DNA of 64,000 nt from Paenibacillus swuensis. GTDB lineage: Bacteria; Bacillota; Bacilli; Paenibacillales; DY6. This document shows, piece after piece, positions 19,801 through 28,247 of this stretch. Numbering within the stretch: the stretch's first letter is position 1; the number at the start of each line of letters is the position of its first letter. Below the pieces are notes generated by a model. The model ran no database searches and was not told the origin of the DNA. It saw only the letters and a list, made by a program, of their open reading frames with translations. Location: the NCBI RefSeq assembly GCF_001644605.1, contig NZ_CP011388.1, forward strand, positions 3,562,501 through 3,626,500. The letters run 5' to 3'. A program made the position numbers and the translations under genes.

Positions 19801-20382
19801 TTTCAGCGTGTCCATGAAAGGTATGAATTCCTGAACGTTCAGAAGAATGACCTGATTGAAGCCAAGACCGCGCTATATCAGGTTATTCGCGAGATGGACG
19901 AAGAGATGTCCAAGCGGTTCCGAAGCTCCTTTGATGCGATTAGGTCACACTTTGTGGTCGTCTTCGCCAAATTGTTCGGAGGAGGCCGTGCGGATTTAAT
20001 TCTTTCGGAGCCCGGAAACCTGTTGGAAACAGGCATTGATATTATTGCTCAACCTCCCGGTAAGAAGCTGCAGAATTTACAGTTGCTCTCCGGCGGGGAA
20101 AGAGCTCTGACCGCGATCGCTTTACTGTTTGCCATTCTTCTTGTGAAGCCGGTGCCCTTCTGTGTGCTGGATGAGGTCGAAGCGGCATTGGACGAAGCGA
20201 ATGTGGCCAGATTTGCTCAATATCTGAGGGAGTTCTCGGAATTGACTCAGTTTATCGTAGTGACCCACCGTAAAGGGACGATGGAAGAAGCGGATGTGCT
20301 GTATGGCGTCACGATGGAAGAAGGCGGCGTGTCAAAGCTGGTTTCCGTAAAATTAGATGATGAAGCGGCCGTGTCGGCTTAA
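16810..20382 (+). CDS. smc: Chromosome segregation protein SMC
   Basis: A 1190-residue SMC ATPase that, with ScpA and ScpB, compacts and separates chromosomes. Walker A GPNGSGKS is at residues 32-39. Long coiled-coil arms flank a flexible hinge domain near residues 500-680 (GLRGVLGAVAELIKV, then GGSMTGGS). The C-terminal head has the signature LSGGERALTAIAL from about 1094, then Walker B VLDEVEAALD. Length is the family norm. GAGGTGA lies 9 bases before ATG 16810. ftsY follows after 21 bases. Confidence 0.97.
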   Translation: MFLKRVELSGFKSFADKTELEFVQGITAVVGPNGSGKSNISDSIRWVLGEQSAKSLRGGKMEDIIFAGSDARKAVNYAEVSLTLDNHDEALKLDFSEVTVTRRVHRSGDSEYFINKQGCRLKDITELFMDTGIGKEAYSIIGQGRIEEILSTRSEDRRGIFEEASGIVKYKSRKKDAGRKLEDTEQNLLRIHDLVSELEDQIEPLREQSSKAVQFKQLKEELKTSEISMYVHQIEQIHESWAEANERLNILQTEQLELSTVVSKHDAHLEQHRSETRRLELELDELQTSLLSISAELEKSEGQGEVLKERSKYLVQNRLQLLQMVEVGEKRIEERRTEQTGYRDKYNAISSELNRLQSTLRSEEERLLGVTGGTSSDTEEKLRGDLLDKLNQSAQARNEIRYMEQQMESAQRRMSRLNDDHGRLAEQQKKLETRKKDLSAKLTDCIASLSESKNAYVAASQSIQSKQELLETAQSTIRKWEQKTDALVSRKDTMTEMQNDFDGFMHGVKEVLKARNRENGLRGVLGAVAELIKVPARIELAVETALGGALQHVVMEGESSAREAIAFLKRRQLGRATFLPLDVIKERYIPESEHRGLQGASGFVGVGAELVSSEPEYRNIVGNLLGNVIIAETLEDANRIAAKCQYRYRVVTLEGDIVNAGGSMTGGSMQKKNTSLLGRQRQIDELIQEIHKSQEQISQLQAQIARMKQEIIGETTQLEQSREAGEQARIIEQQLLAELKQLEGELTQLAPQLELHSQDRGQHEAEVKEYRARKKDLEQSLIVLQSEEQQVQQAIRDAELSRKASESAKDELQAYMTDLKVQVATLTQEKQSLQDQLKRITSELQQQDQELELNRSQLEQVAEDIEENQQQAVRQTEDVNTYKIRKKQCADQLEFKRAERAGWLKRLEEGENETREQRVQLKQVEEQLRQTEVKVNRLDVELENLLRKLSEDYELSYELAKERYPVPEDVSGVQQIVRDLRRTIGALGEVNLGAIEEFQRVHERYEFLNVQKNDLIEAKTALYQVIREMDEEMSKRFRSSFDAIRSHFVVVFAKLFGGGRADLILSEPGNLLETGIDIIAQPPGKKLQNLQLLSGGERALTAIALLFAILLVKPVPFCVLDEVEAALDEANVARFAQYLREFSELTQFIVVTHRKGTMEEADVLYGVTMEEGGVSKLVSVKLDDEAAVSA

Positions 20383-20403
20383 ATTATAATTGTGGAGGAC
20401 ACT

Positions 20404-21405
20404 ATGAGTTTTTTCAAAAAATTAAAAGAGAGTATCGCAACGAAAACGGAAGAAATCACAACTAAATTTACCGAAGGCCTTTCAAAGACCCGGACCGCGT
20501 TTGTGGAGCGTGTGGAAGACCTGATTACCCGTCGCAAAAAAATCGATGAAGACTTCTACGAAGAGCTGGAAGAAATACTGATCGGCGCGGACGTTGGCGT
20601 GAACACCGTGATGGAATTGATTGAAGAGTTGCGCACGGAGGTGCGTAAACGTAAGATCGAGGACGCGGCAGATTTGCAACCGGTTCTATCGGAAAAGCTT
20701 GTTGATTTGCTTAAAGGGGAGCAGGACGCGTCTATGCGACTGGTGGAGGGCGGATTAAGCGTCATCCTGTTCGTAGGGGTCAACGGGGTTGGTAAAACGA
20801 CGACCATCGGCAAATTGGCGCACCGATACAAGTCTCAGGGCAAAAAAGTGATGCTGGCCGCAGGTGATACCTTCCGAGCGGGTGCCATCGAACAGCTTGA
20901 GGTTTGGGGGGAGCGCGTCGGGGTCGAGGTGATAAAGCAACAAGCAGGATCCGACCCTGCCGCAGTTATGTTCGATGCCGTCAAAGCGGCCAAAAACCGC
21001 GGTGTGGATATTTTGATCTGCGATACGGCGGGCCGGCTTCAGAATAAAGTAAACCTGATGGAAGAGCTCAACAAAATTTATCGCGTGATTCAGCGTGAAG
21101 TGCCGGATGCGCCTCATGAAGTGTTGTTGGCATTGGATGCGACAACCGGTCAGAACGCGTTGCAGCAAGCCAAACTGTTCGGGGAGAAAACCGGCGTTAC
21201 CGGATTGGTGCTGACGAAGCTGGACGGCACGGCCAAAGGCGGCATTGTCATTGCCATTCGCCAGGAACTTAACATTCCGGTCAAATTCGTAGGTCTCGGG
21301 GAGAAGATGGATGATCTGCAGGAATTCGATTCCGACCAGTTTGTGCATGCGTTGTTTGCGGGCTTAATTAAAGACCGTGAAGAGGCTGAAGAGGGGTCGA
21401 ACTAG
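20404..21405 (+). CDS. ftsY: Signal recognition particle receptor FtsY
   Basis: A 333-residue SRP GTPase that receives ribosome-Ffh complexes at the membrane. It has an N domain, then the G domain with [15 protein letters not shown] near 125-139, DTAGRLQ near 205, and [10 protein letters not shown] near 273. The long acidic A domain of enterobacteria is missing, as usual in Firmicutes. Start ATG 20404 follows TGGAGGAC; the in-frame GTG 20392 lies on the ribosome site and is unlikely. Confidence 0.96.
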   Translation: MSFFKKLKESIATKTEEITTKFTEGLSKTRTAFVERVEDLITRRKKIDEDFYEELEEILIGADVGVNTVMELIEELRTEVRKRKIEDAADLQPVLSEKLVDLLKGEQDASMRLVEGGLSVILFVGVNGVGKTTTIGKLAHRYKSQGKKVMLAAGDTFRAGAIEQLEVWGERVGVEVIKQQAGSDPAAVMFDAVKAAKNRGVDILICDTAGRLQNKVNLMEELNKIYRVIQREVPDAPHEVLLALDATTGQNALQQAKLFGEKTGVTGLVLTKLDGTAKGGIVIAIRQELNIPVKFVGLGEKMDDLQEFDSDQFVHALFAGLIKDREEAEEGSN

Positions 21406-21454
21406 TTCCTTTGCGTCATTTCTCCTAGGTCACATAACTGACAAGTGAAATTCC

Positions 21455-21483
21455 TTGACATTGGTTTTTGAATCGGGTAAACT
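21455..21483 (+). promoter_or_regulatory. Sigma-A promoter for ylxM-ffh
   Basis: Consensus TTGACA (21455-21460), a 17-base spacer and TAAACT (21478-21483), 52 bases before the ylxM start. Confidence 0.8.
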
Positions 21484-21534
21484 AGTCAATGTTCCGGTGT
21501 AAAGTGATTTTACTTGACGGAAGGAGACGGCACG

Positions 21535-21882
21535 GTGAATGATGCAGAAGCCTTGTCGAAGACGACAAGAATCAACGCGCTGTTCGATTTCTATGAACCT
21601 CTGTTGACGGATAAGCAAGCTACGTTTCTTCGGTTTTATTTTCACGAGAATTATTCTCTTGGAGAAATTGCCTCGGAGTTTATGATCAGCCGCCAAGCCG
21701 TGTATGAGCATATTAAGCGCGCGGAGCATGTGCTGGATGATTATGAACAGAAGTTGCATCTGCACGCCCAGCATGAGAAGCGTCAACAGTTGTTGCGCGA
21801 ATTGTTGCTTGAAGCGGACAACGGAGTGAACCAGGATACGGTGAAACGGATTGCTACCAAGCTGTCCGATCTGGACCTGTGA
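21535..21882 (+). CDS. ylxM: YlxM family putative DNA-binding protein, SRP-associated
   Basis: A 115-residue protein with a sigma-factor-like helix-turn-helix: TDKQATFLRFYFHENYSL, then GEIASEFMISRQAVYEHIKR. It is nearly always encoded just before ffh, and its streptococcal homologue modulates SRP. Start GTG 21535 has AAGGAG nine bases upstream. ffh follows after 85 bases and shares the promoter. Confidence 0.9.
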   Translation: MNDAEALSKTTRINALFDFYEPLLTDKQATFLRFYFHENYSLGEIASEFMISRQAVYEHIKRAEHVLDDYEQKLHLHAQHEKRQQLLRELLLEADNGVNQDTVKRIATKLSDLDL

Positions 21883-21967
21883 AACGAAACGAATGAGCAT
21901 AATTAAACGTAAATAATGAATTGTTACTTATATAAGATAGAACTAAGTATTGACGGAGGTGAACGAA

Positions 21968-23347
21968 ATGGCTTTTGAGGGCTTGGCTAATCGCTTGCAG
22001 AATGTGTTCGGCAAGCTTAAAGGCAAAGGCAAAGTGTCCGAGGAGGATGTAGGCGAAGCGATGCGTGAAGTTCGCCTTGCACTGCTCGAAGCGGATGTCA
22101 ACTTTAAAGTCGTTAAGGAATTCATCGCCAAAGTGAAAGAACAGGCCGTCGGACAAGACGTGCTGAAGAGCTTTACGCCAGGCATGGTCGTCATTGATAT
22201 CGTAAACAAAGAGCTTACGAATCTGATGGGCGGTACACAGAGCAAGCTTGCGAAATCCAACCGTCCGCCAACGGTCATTATGATGGTGGGCTTACAGGGT
22301 GCCGGTAAGACAACGACAACAGGTAAACTCGCGAAACTACTGCAGAAGCAGAATCATCGGCCTTTACTTGTTGCCGGCGATATTTACAGACCCGCGGCCA
22401 TCAAGCAATTGGAAGTGCTAGGCGAGCAGATTAAAGTTCCTGTGTTTTCCATGGGTGATAAGACAAGCCCGGTGGAAATCGCAAGAAGCGGAATGCAGCA
22501 TGCCAAAGATAACGGCCATGATTACGTGATCATCGATACAGCCGGCCGTCTTCACATCGACGAAAGTTTGATGGATGAGCTGAAACAGATTCGCGAAGTC
22601 GTGAAACCCGATGAAGTCTTGCTTGTTGTCGACGCCATGACGGGTCAGGATGCGGTTAACGTAGCTGAAAGCTTTCATCAACAGATGGAGCTTACGGGTG
22701 TCGTGTTGACGAAACTGGACGGGGATACACGCGGCGGTGCCGCATTATCCGTTAAAGCCGTTACAGGATGTCCAATCAAGTTTGCGGCCATGGGCGAGAA
22801 GATCGACGCCTTGGAGCCTTTCCATCCGGATCGGATGGCATCGCGAATTCTCGGTATGGGCGATGTACTTACACTGATTGAGAAGGCGCAAGCCGGCATC
22901 GACCAGGACCAGGCGTTGGAAATGCAACGGAAGATGAGAACGGCTGAATTCACATTCGAAGATTTCTTGCAACAGATGGAGCAGGTAAAGCAATTAGGTC
23001 CCCTGGATCAGTTGATGGATATGCTTCCGGGTATGAACAAGATGAAGGGCATGGAGAATATGAAGGTGGACGACAAGCAACTCGGCCACATCGAAGCTAT
23101 CATTAAATCCATGACCAAGGATGAGAAAATAAAGCCTGAGATGATTAACGCTTCCCGCCGTAAGCGGATTGCGAACGGCAGCGGCAGAACTGTACAGGAA
23201 GTGAACAAGCTTATTAAGCAATTCGAAGAGATGCGCAAGATGATGAAGCAATTCTCCGGGATGATGGGACCCAAAGGACCGAAGGGCGGCATGAAAGGCC
23301 TTAAGGGCATGATGGGCGGCAAGGGCTTTAAATTTCCGTTCGGTTAA
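21968..23347 (+). CDS. ffh: Signal recognition particle protein Ffh
   Basis: A 459-residue GTPase that binds 4.5S/6S RNA and signal peptides. The N domain is followed by the G domain (GLQGAGKTTTTGKLAKLL from about residue 107; DTAGRL; TKLDGDTRGG). A methionine-rich M domain runs from about 330 and ends in a Gly/Lys/Met-rich tail (GPKGPKGGMKGLKGMMGG). ACGGAGGTGAACGAA precedes ATG 21968; the upstream TTG 21950 in frame is on the wrong side of the ribosome site. Confidence 0.97.
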   Translation: MAFEGLANRLQNVFGKLKGKGKVSEEDVGEAMREVRLALLEADVNFKVVKEFIAKVKEQAVGQDVLKSFTPGMVVIDIVNKELTNLMGGTQSKLAKSNRPPTVIMMVGLQGAGKTTTTGKLAKLLQKQNHRPLLVAGDIYRPAAIKQLEVLGEQIKVPVFSMGDKTSPVEIARSGMQHAKDNGHDYVIIDTAGRLHIDESLMDELKQIREVVKPDEVLLVVDAMTGQDAVNVAESFHQQMELTGVVLTKLDGDTRGGAALSVKAVTGCPIKFAAMGEKIDALEPFHPDRMASRILGMGDVLTLIEKAQAGIDQDQALEMQRKMRTAEFTFEDFLQQMEQVKQLGPLDQLMDMLPGMNKMKGMENMKVDDKQLGHIEAIIKSMTKDEKIKPEMINASRRKRIANGSGRTVQEVNKLIKQFEEMRKMMKQFSGMMGPKGPKGGMKGLKGMMGGKGFKFPFG

Positions 23348-23403
23348 GTAGCCGTATAGCAACGCAAGTTTCAGGTAATTAATTGAAGGAGGTGACTTTC
23401 ACA

Positions 23404-23676
23404 ATGGCAGTTCGTATTCGTCTTAAACGTATCGGTGCTCACAAAGCTCCGTTCTACCGTCTGGTAGTATCCGATTCCCGCTCTCCGCGTGACGGACGTT
23501 TCATCGAAGAAATCGGTACTTATAACCCAATTTCTGAGCCGGCTCAAGTTAACATCGATGAAGAGAAAGCTTTGAAATGGCTTCAAACAGGTGCGCAAGC
23601 TTCTGACACAGTTCGTAACTTGTTCAGCAAAGCAGGCATCATGCAAAAATTCCACGAATCTAAACTTCAGAAGTAA
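23404..23676 (+). CDS. rpsP: 30S ribosomal protein S16
   Basis: 90 residues, [20 protein letters not shown], the standard S16 beginning, with [20 protein letters not shown] following. AAGGAGGTGA lies 13 bases before ATG 23404. Codon use is strongly biased, as expected for a highly expressed gene. khpA follows after 24 bases. Confidence 0.97.
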   Translation: MAVRIRLKRIGAHKAPFYRLVVSDSRSPRDGRFIEEIGTYNPISEPAQVNIDEEKALKWLQTGAQASDTVRNLFSKAGIMQKFHESKLQK

Positions 23677-23700
23677 TCTGCCTATTCGGAGGGCCTGACG

Positions 23701-23931
23701 ATGAAAGAGTTAATATCGGTTATCGCGCAAGGCTTGGTTGATCATCCGGAAGATGTACGGGTTAACGTCGTGGACGGCGAGCATGCCATCACCTATGAAT
23801 TGTCCGTTCATCCCAGTGATGTAGGTAAAATTATAGGGAAGCAGGGCCGCATCGCTAAAGCGTTGCGAACCGTCGTAACATCGGCAGCAGTGAAGGAAAC
23901 GAAACGTGTGAACGTTGAAATTGTGTCTTAA
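23701..23931 (+). CDS. khpA: RNA-binding protein KhpA (KH domain)
   Basis: A 76-residue single KH-domain protein (formerly YlqC) that pairs with KhpB/Jag in RNA binding linked to cell elongation and division. The GxxG RNA-binding loop is in VGKIIGKQGRIAKALR, residues 41-56. The position between rpsP and rimM is conserved. The ylqD gene that separates khpA from rimM in B. subtilis is missing here. Confidence 0.93.
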   Translation: MKELISVIAQGLVDHPEDVRVNVVDGEHAITYELSVHPSDVGKIIGKQGRIAKALRTVVTSAAVKETKRVNVEIVS

Positions 23932-23964
23932 GTTTAAGTTGATCTTGAACAGACGGCATTATAT

Positions 23965-24004
23965 CGAAGGGTTAGGATGGAGACATCCTAGCCCTTCGTT
24001 TCTA
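23965..24004 (+). terminator. Terminator or attenuator between khpA and rimM
   Basis: A 15-bp stem with one G-U pair (23965-23979 with 23984-23998), a GAGA tetraloop and a T-rich tail (TTTCTAATTT). Only about 30 bases lie between this and the rimM start, and I see no promoter there. Confidence 0.75.
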
Positions 24005-24029
24005 ATTTCTGGACGACATGGAGGATCGT

Positions 24030-24548
24030 ATGGCGGATAAATTATTTACCGTAGGCAAACTAGTCAATACCCAGGGAATTCGTGGTGAAGTGAAAATTTT
24101 ATCTCAAACGGATTTCCCCGAGAAACGTTTCGCTCCCGGAAGTAGTCTTATTTTGGAGCAAGCCGGTACCCATAAACAGTTACCTATTGAAATTGAAACC
24201 TCCCGTGAACATAAGAATATGTATATCGCGAAGCTGAAAGGCTACGATAATATCAATCAGGTAGAGGGCTTTAAAGGCTGGCTTGTGAAGATATCCGAGA
24301 AGTTTATAGAAGCATTGCCGGAGGATGAATTTTATTTCCACGAGATCATCGGTTGCAAGGTCATTACAGAAGATGACGAAGAGTTGGGTGTAGTTAAGGA
24401 AATTCTCACACCCGGCGCTAATGATGTATGGGTAGTGGAGCAAGAGGACGGCAAACGTGTGCTATTACCGGTTATTGACGATGTGGTTCTGAACGTGGAC
24501 GTTGCCGCTAAGATGATCCGTGTGCATCTGATGGAGGGTTTACTGTAA
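24030..24548 (+). CDS. rimM: 16S rRNA processing protein RimM
   Basis: A 172-residue maturation factor that binds S19 in the 30S head. The N-terminal RimM domain ([18 protein letters not shown], residues 6-23) is followed by a PRC-barrel domain from about residue 97 ([21 protein letters not shown]). Start ATG 24030 has TGGAGGA five bases upstream; ATG 24018 in frame overlaps that ribosome site. trmD begins 2 bases after its stop. Confidence 0.95.
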   Translation: MADKLFTVGKLVNTQGIRGEVKILSQTDFPEKRFAPGSSLILEQAGTHKQLPIEIETSREHKNMYIAKLKGYDNINQVEGFKGWLVKISEKFIEALPEDEFYFHEIIGCKVITEDDEELGVVKEILTPGANDVWVVEQEDGKRVLLPVIDDVVLNVDVAAKMIRVHLMEGLL

Positions 24549-24549
24549 C

Positions 24550-25293
24550 ATGAGGGTAGATGTATTGACGTTGTTTCCAGAGATGTTTGAAGGTGTGTTC
24601 GGCAGCAGTATTATGGGTAAAGCGCGAGACAAAGGCCTGGTGTCACTGAACACGATTAACTTCAGAGATTATTCGAATAATAAACACAATACGGTAGATG
24701 ATTACCCTTATGGCGGAGGGGGCGGCATGGTGTTGAAACCGGAGCCGATTTTCGCAGCGGTGGAAGATCTGCCCCCTTCGGAAGGCAAACCGCCTCGTGT
24801 CATCCTGTTGTGTCCGCAAGGGGAGACTTTTACGCAAGGCAAGGCGGAGGAACTGGCTCAGGAGGAGCATCTCATTTTCTTATGCGGACACTATGAAGGC
24901 TATGATGAACGAATCAGAGAGTACCTGGTTACGGACGAACTGTCGATCGGCGACTACGTATTGACCGGCGGGGAAATGGCTGCCATGGTCATTGTGGACA
25001 GCGTTGTCCGCTTGCTGCCCGGTGTTCTGGGTAATGATCAGTCCGCTGTGACCGATTCATTCAGCACTGGATTGCTGGAATATCCGCACTATACAAGACC
25101 TGCTGAATTTCGCGGCTGGTCCGTACCCGAGGTATTGCTAAGCGGTCATCACGCCAATGTGGAAAAGTGGCGCAAGGAGCAGTCACTGCTGCGTACATTG
25201 CGGCGCAGACCGGATTTGCTGGACAAGGTCGAGTTGTCACCCAAAGAACAGATCTGGCTTAAAGAACAGCGCCAGCGATATCCGAAAAGTTAA
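24550..25293 (+). CDS. trmD: tRNA (guanine(37)-N(1))-methyltransferase TrmD
   Basis: A 247-residue SPOUT methyltransferase that protects against +1 frameshifting. The [15 protein letters not shown] segment (about 56-70) and the trefoil-knot SAM site ([12 protein letters not shown] near 115; [11 protein letters not shown] near 136) are intact. GGAGGG at the end of rimM serves ATG 24550. The trmD-rplS-linked order is conserved across Firmicutes. Confidence 0.96.
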   Translation: MRVDVLTLFPEMFEGVFGSSIMGKARDKGLVSLNTINFRDYSNNKHNTVDDYPYGGGGGMVLKPEPIFAAVEDLPPSEGKPPRVILLCPQGETFTQGKAEELAQEEHLIFLCGHYEGYDERIREYLVTDELSIGDYVLTGGEMAAMVIVDSVVRLLPGVLGNDQSAVTDSFSTGLLEYPHYTRPAEFRGWSVPEVLLSGHHANVEKWRKEQSLLRTLRRRPDLLDKVELSPKEQIWLKEQRQRYPKS

Positions 25294-25303
25294 GTAACCT
25301 GTA

Positions 25304-25332
25304 TTGTAAACATAGGCGCGTTGTGTTACAAT
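25304..25332 (+). promoter_or_regulatory. Sigma-A promoter for rplS
   Basis: TTGTAA (25304-25309), a 17-base spacer and TACAAT (25327-25332). It gives rplS its own transcript with a leader of about 105 bases. Confidence 0.75.
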
Positions 25333-25443
25333 AAAGTCTGTTGTGAAAGTTTTGAGTCTGGTGGTCCGCTATGAGCTGAAGGTTGAATCGAACCTTCTAA
25401 CAAATGGCCATATGAACACCTGTGTGGAAGGAGGAAGTCATAG
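25333..25443 (+). ncRNA. Probable L19 (rplS) leader RNA
   Basis: Between the promoter and the rplS start lies a leader with a clear hairpin (GAAGGTT, loop GAATC, AACCTTC) enclosed by longer-range pairings such as CTGGTGGTCC with GGCCAT and ACACCTG. The position and the AAC-CTTCTAACAAATGGCC context fit the cis-regulatory L19 leader described in low-GC Gram-positives, by which L19 is thought to limit its own synthesis. Assigned from position and visible pairing; a covariance search was not run. Confidence 0.55.
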
Positions 25444-25785
25444 ATGAACCTGTTACAAGAGATTACAAGAGAGCAACTACGTACAGATCTTCCTAATTTT
25501 CGCCCCGGCGATACTTTGAAAGTTCACGTTAAAGTTGTTGAGGGATCCCGCGAACGTATCCAGTTGTTCGAAGGTGTTGTAATTAAACGCCGCGGCGGTG
25601 GAATTAGCGAGACTTTCACAGTAAGAAAAATTTCTTACGGTGTAGGTGTGGAAAGAACTTTCCCATTCAACTCACCTAAGATTGAGAAAATCGAAGTGAC
25701 TCGCCGAGGTAAAGTTCGCCGTGCGAAACTGTACTATCTGCGCGGATTACGCGGTAAAGCAGCAAGAATTAAAGAAATTCGTTAA
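25444..25785 (+). CDS. rplS: 50S ribosomal protein L19
   Basis: 113 residues beginning [20 protein letters not shown]. The core [20 protein letters not shown] and the basic C-terminus [20 protein letters not shown] are standard. L19 sits at the 30S-50S interface. GGAAGGAGGAAG precedes ATG 25444. A terminator follows. Confidence 0.97.
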   Translation: MNLLQEITREQLRTDLPNFRPGDTLKVHVKVVEGSRERIQLFEGVVIKRRGGGISETFTVRKISYGVGVERTFPFNSPKIEKIEVTRRGKVRRAKLYYLRGLRGKAARIKEIR

Positions 25786-25792
25786 TCTTGAC

Positions 25793-25822
25793 GGGGGCTT
25801 GATAAAACAAGCCCCTTTTAGT
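25793..25822 (+). terminator. Terminator after rplS
   Basis: GGGGCTTG (25794-25801) pairs with CAAGCCCC (25808-25815) around ATAAAA, followed by TTTTAGTTT. Confidence 0.85.
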
Positions 25823-25891
25823 TTATTTAAATTATGGGAAACGTTCGTCGTTGATCGTGCAAGCGCAGGTAAGAAAGGGGCTTTTTTACGA

Positions 25892-26473
25892 ATGGAACAA
25901 GAGATTACACAAAGCTCAGTTAAGAATGAAGTTTGGGAATGGGCGAAAGCTTTACTCATAGCGGCAGTGCTTGTATTTGTAATACGCTATTTCATTTTCG
26001 CTCCATTTATCGTGGACGGTCCTTCGATGCAACCTAACTTCAAGACCGGAGAACGCCTTATTGTGAACAAAATTATTTACTCCATTCGTGAACCTCACCG
26101 TGGTGAAGTGGTCGTGTTTCACGCTCCGGAAGGTAAAGATTACATAAAACGGGTAGTCGGTTTGCCCGGTGATGAGGTCAAGGTAGAAGGTGATGTCGTT
26201 TCCGTAAACGGCAAGGCGTTAGAAGAAAAGTATATTAAATACGCGGTGGATGAAATGCAGAATAATGGCGGAATCTATAATACGGGACCTAATTTCCCGA
26301 ATGAGATGGTACAAGATGGCAAGGTGCCTGAAGGCTCCATCTTTGTAATGGGGGATAATCGCGGTAATAGTAAAGACGGCAGAGAGATTGGATACATCGC
26401 ATATGACAAGGTGATTGGCAGAGCTGATATCATTTTCTGGCCTATAGATAATATATCTCTTGTAAAACATTAA
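25892..26473 (+). CDS. lepB: Type I signal peptidase
   Basis: The 193-residue membrane protease removes signal peptides from exported proteins. One N-terminal transmembrane helix (about residues 18-38) leads into the catalytic domain. The serine nucleophile is Ser45 in GPSMQPNF and the general-base lysine is Lys86 in DYIKRVVGLPGD. The C-terminal GDNRGNSKDGREIGY box is present. Start ATG 25892 is chosen because AAGAAAGGGG is upstream and because an earlier in-frame start would read through rplS and its terminator. It lies between rplS and rbgA, an insertion compared with B. subtilis. Confidence 0.94.
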   Translation: MEQEITQSSVKNEVWEWAKALLIAAVLVFVIRYFIFAPFIVDGPSMQPNFKTGERLIVNKIIYSIREPHRGEVVVFHAPEGKDYIKRVVGLPGDEVKVEGDVVSVNGKALEEKYIKYAVDEMQNNGGIYNTGPNFPNEMVQDGKVPEGSIFVMGDNRGNSKDGREIGYIAYDKVIGRADIIFWPIDNISLVKH

Positions 26474-26489
26474 ATTGAGGTGACAGACG

Positions 26490-27368
26490 ATGGCGATTCA
26501 ATGGTTTCCGGGACATATGACGAGAGCTCGTCGCCAAATCCAGGAAAAACTTAAACTCATCGACATCGTAATTGAACTTTTGGACGCCAGAGTACCGCTA
26601 TCCAGCAGAAACCCGATGATCGATGAAATATTGCAGGACAAACCTCGCATAATTGTACTGAACAAGGCGGATTTAGCCGATCCTCAAGTAACGGAGCAGT
26701 GGGTCAATTATTTCGCGGAAGAAGGCGTGAGCGCATTTCCGATTGACGCCTCATCCGGACATAAGGTCGGAGACATACTTCCTAAAGCGAAGTTTACGCT
26801 TGCAGACAAGATACAACGCCAAATCAACAAAGGTATTAATCCGCGTGCCATTCGCGCGTTAATTGTAGGCATCCCAAATGTAGGAAAATCTACGCTGATT
26901 AACAAGATGGCGGGTAAGAACATTGCGGTTACAGGAGACAAACCCGGTGTTACCAAAGGTCAGCAATGGATCAAAGTGGGCACAGAAATGGAATTGCTGG
27001 ATACGCCGGGAATTCTATGGCCCAAGTTTGAGGATCAACAAGTAGGTTACCGTTTGGCGGTCGTCGGTTCCATTAAAGAAGAGATTATCCACTTGGATGA
27101 TATTGCTTTTTACGCCATCCGCTACATGGCCAAATATTATCTGAACAACTTGCAGGAACGATTTGGCATCGAATATGTACCTGAAGATCTTGAAAATCCC
27201 AACGAGGTTGTGAAAATCATGGAGGAAATCGGGCGCAAACGCGGTTGTATCGTCAGTGGTGGCCGGGTTGATTTGGACAAAACCTCGATTTTGTTTTTAA
27301 GGGAATTACGCGCAGGAAAGCTGGGACGGATTTCGTTTGAACGACCTGCGGATCAGGGTGCTTTTTAG
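26490..27368 (+). CDS. rbgA: Ribosome biogenesis GTPase RbgA (YlqF)
   Basis: A 292-residue circularly permuted GTPase needed for late 50S assembly (uL6, bL27, bL36 incorporation). The N-terminal [15 protein letters not shown] is diagnostic. G motifs occur in permuted order: NKAD (about 57) first, then [12 protein letters not shown] (about 130), then LDTPG (about 168). GAGGTGACAG precedes ATG 26490. Confidence 0.96.
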   Translation: MAIQWFPGHMTRARRQIQEKLKLIDIVIELLDARVPLSSRNPMIDEILQDKPRIIVLNKADLADPQVTEQWVNYFAEEGVSAFPIDASSGHKVGDILPKAKFTLADKIQRQINKGINPRAIRALIVGIPNVGKSTLINKMAGKNIAVTGDKPGVTKGQQWIKVGTEMELLDTPGILWPKFEDQQVGYRLAVVGSIKEEIIHLDDIAFYAIRYMAKYYLNNLQERFGIEYVPEDLENPNEVVKIMEEIGRKRGCIVSGGRVDLDKTSILFLRELRAGKLGRISFERPADQGAF

Positions 27369-27397
27369 TTTAACATCAGAATTTCGGAACATGACAG

Positions 27398-27426
27398 CGG
27401 TGAGCAGAAGCTTGCCGTTTTTTTTT
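27398..27426 (+). terminator. Terminator after rbgA
   Basis: CGGTGAGC (27398-27405) pairs with GCTTGCCG (27410-27417), with two G-U pairs and an AGAA loop, followed by nine T. Confidence 0.8.
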
Positions 27427-27471
27427 GTTATGTAAATAGGATCTTTGTTTGCAATGGTCCATAAACAACTC

Positions 27472-27500
27472 TTTCCGTACTTTACTCCAGGTTGTACAAT
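27472..27500 (+). promoter_or_regulatory. Candidate sigma-A promoter for rnhB
   Basis: TACAAT (27495-27500) with a weak -35 TTTCCG (27472-27477), 17-base spacing, 38 bases before the rnhB start. Confidence 0.4.
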
Positions 27501-27537
27501 AGAGGAACGTTTAAAAAGGATTGGCAGAGGTGAAATC

Positions 27538-28161
27538 ATGCTTACGTATGAAATGCAATGTTGGGATCAGGATTATATACATATCGCGGGTGTAGATGAG
27601 GTTGGCAGAGGGTGCCTGTTTGGCGATGTGGTCGCCGCGGCGGTTATTTTGCCCAGAGGATTGATATTGGAAGGCGTGGATGACTCTAAGAAACTCTCGG
27701 AAAAGAAGAGGGACGAGCTGTTTGAAGTCATTATGAAGGAAGCGCTGGCCGTCGGAGTAGGTCAAATGGATGTGCAAGTGATCGAACAAGTCAATATTAA
27801 ACAAGCTTCTCGGTTAGCAATGAAAAAAGCGGTAGAGCAATTGTCTTTGACACCGGACTATTTATTGGTGGATGCGGAGACCGTAGATTCTTCCATTCCC
27901 CAGATGGCGATTATTCACGGTGATGCGTTAAGTCAATCCATTGCAGCCGCCTCCATCATTGCTAAAGTGACTCGGGACAAGTTATGCAAGGAATGGGACA
28001 ATCGATTTCCCGAATATGGTATTGCCGGCCACAAAGGATACGCCACCCGGTTTCATCGTGAACGCTTAATGGAATTCGGAGCCAGTTCAATGCATCGCAT
28101 GTCTTTCCTAAGAAAGATTTTGGGGGAAAAGGAAGAAGTGAAACAAATAGAGTTATTCTAG
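27538..28161 (+). CDS. rnhB: Ribonuclease HII
   Basis: A 207-residue nuclease that cuts RNA in RNA-DNA hybrids, including single misincorporated ribonucleotides. The active-site GVDEVGRGCLFGDVVAAAV is at residues 18-36, with DSKKLSEKKRDEL, the VDAETVDSS acidic site and SIIAKVTRD following. Start ATG 27538 has AGAGGTGA upstream. It lacks the roughly 50-residue N-terminal extension of B. subtilis RnhB; the in-frame extension to 27445 does not resemble it and crosses the candidate promoter. Confidence 0.95.
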   Translation: MLTYEMQCWDQDYIHIAGVDEVGRGCLFGDVVAAAVILPRGLILEGVDDSKKLSEKKRDELFEVIMKEALAVGVGQMDVQVIEQVNIKQASRLAMKKAVEQLSLTPDYLLVDAETVDSSIPQMAIIHGDALSQSIAAASIIAKVTRDKLCKEWDNRFPEYGIAGHKGYATRFHRERLMEFGASSMHRMSFLRKILGEKEEVKQIELF

Positions 28162-28186
28162 AAGCTCAGCATGGGATTAAGATGAT

Positions 28187-28213
28187 TCAAATTCCTTTAC
28201 TTTTTGCCGATAT
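28187..28213 (+). promoter_or_regulatory. Candidate sigma-D (motility) promoter for ylqG-ylqH
   Basis: GCCGATAT at 28206-28213 is a full match to the sigma-D -10 element. TCAA at 28187-28190 matches three of four positions of the TAAA -35 with the preferred 15-base spacer. It lies 35 bases before the ylqG start. It would place the FliK-like/FlhB-like pair under the flagellar sigma factor. Assigned by eye from the consensus; not tested. Confidence 0.6.
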
Positions 28214-28247
28214 ATAAAGAAACAAAGTACGGAAGGATCGTGCATGC

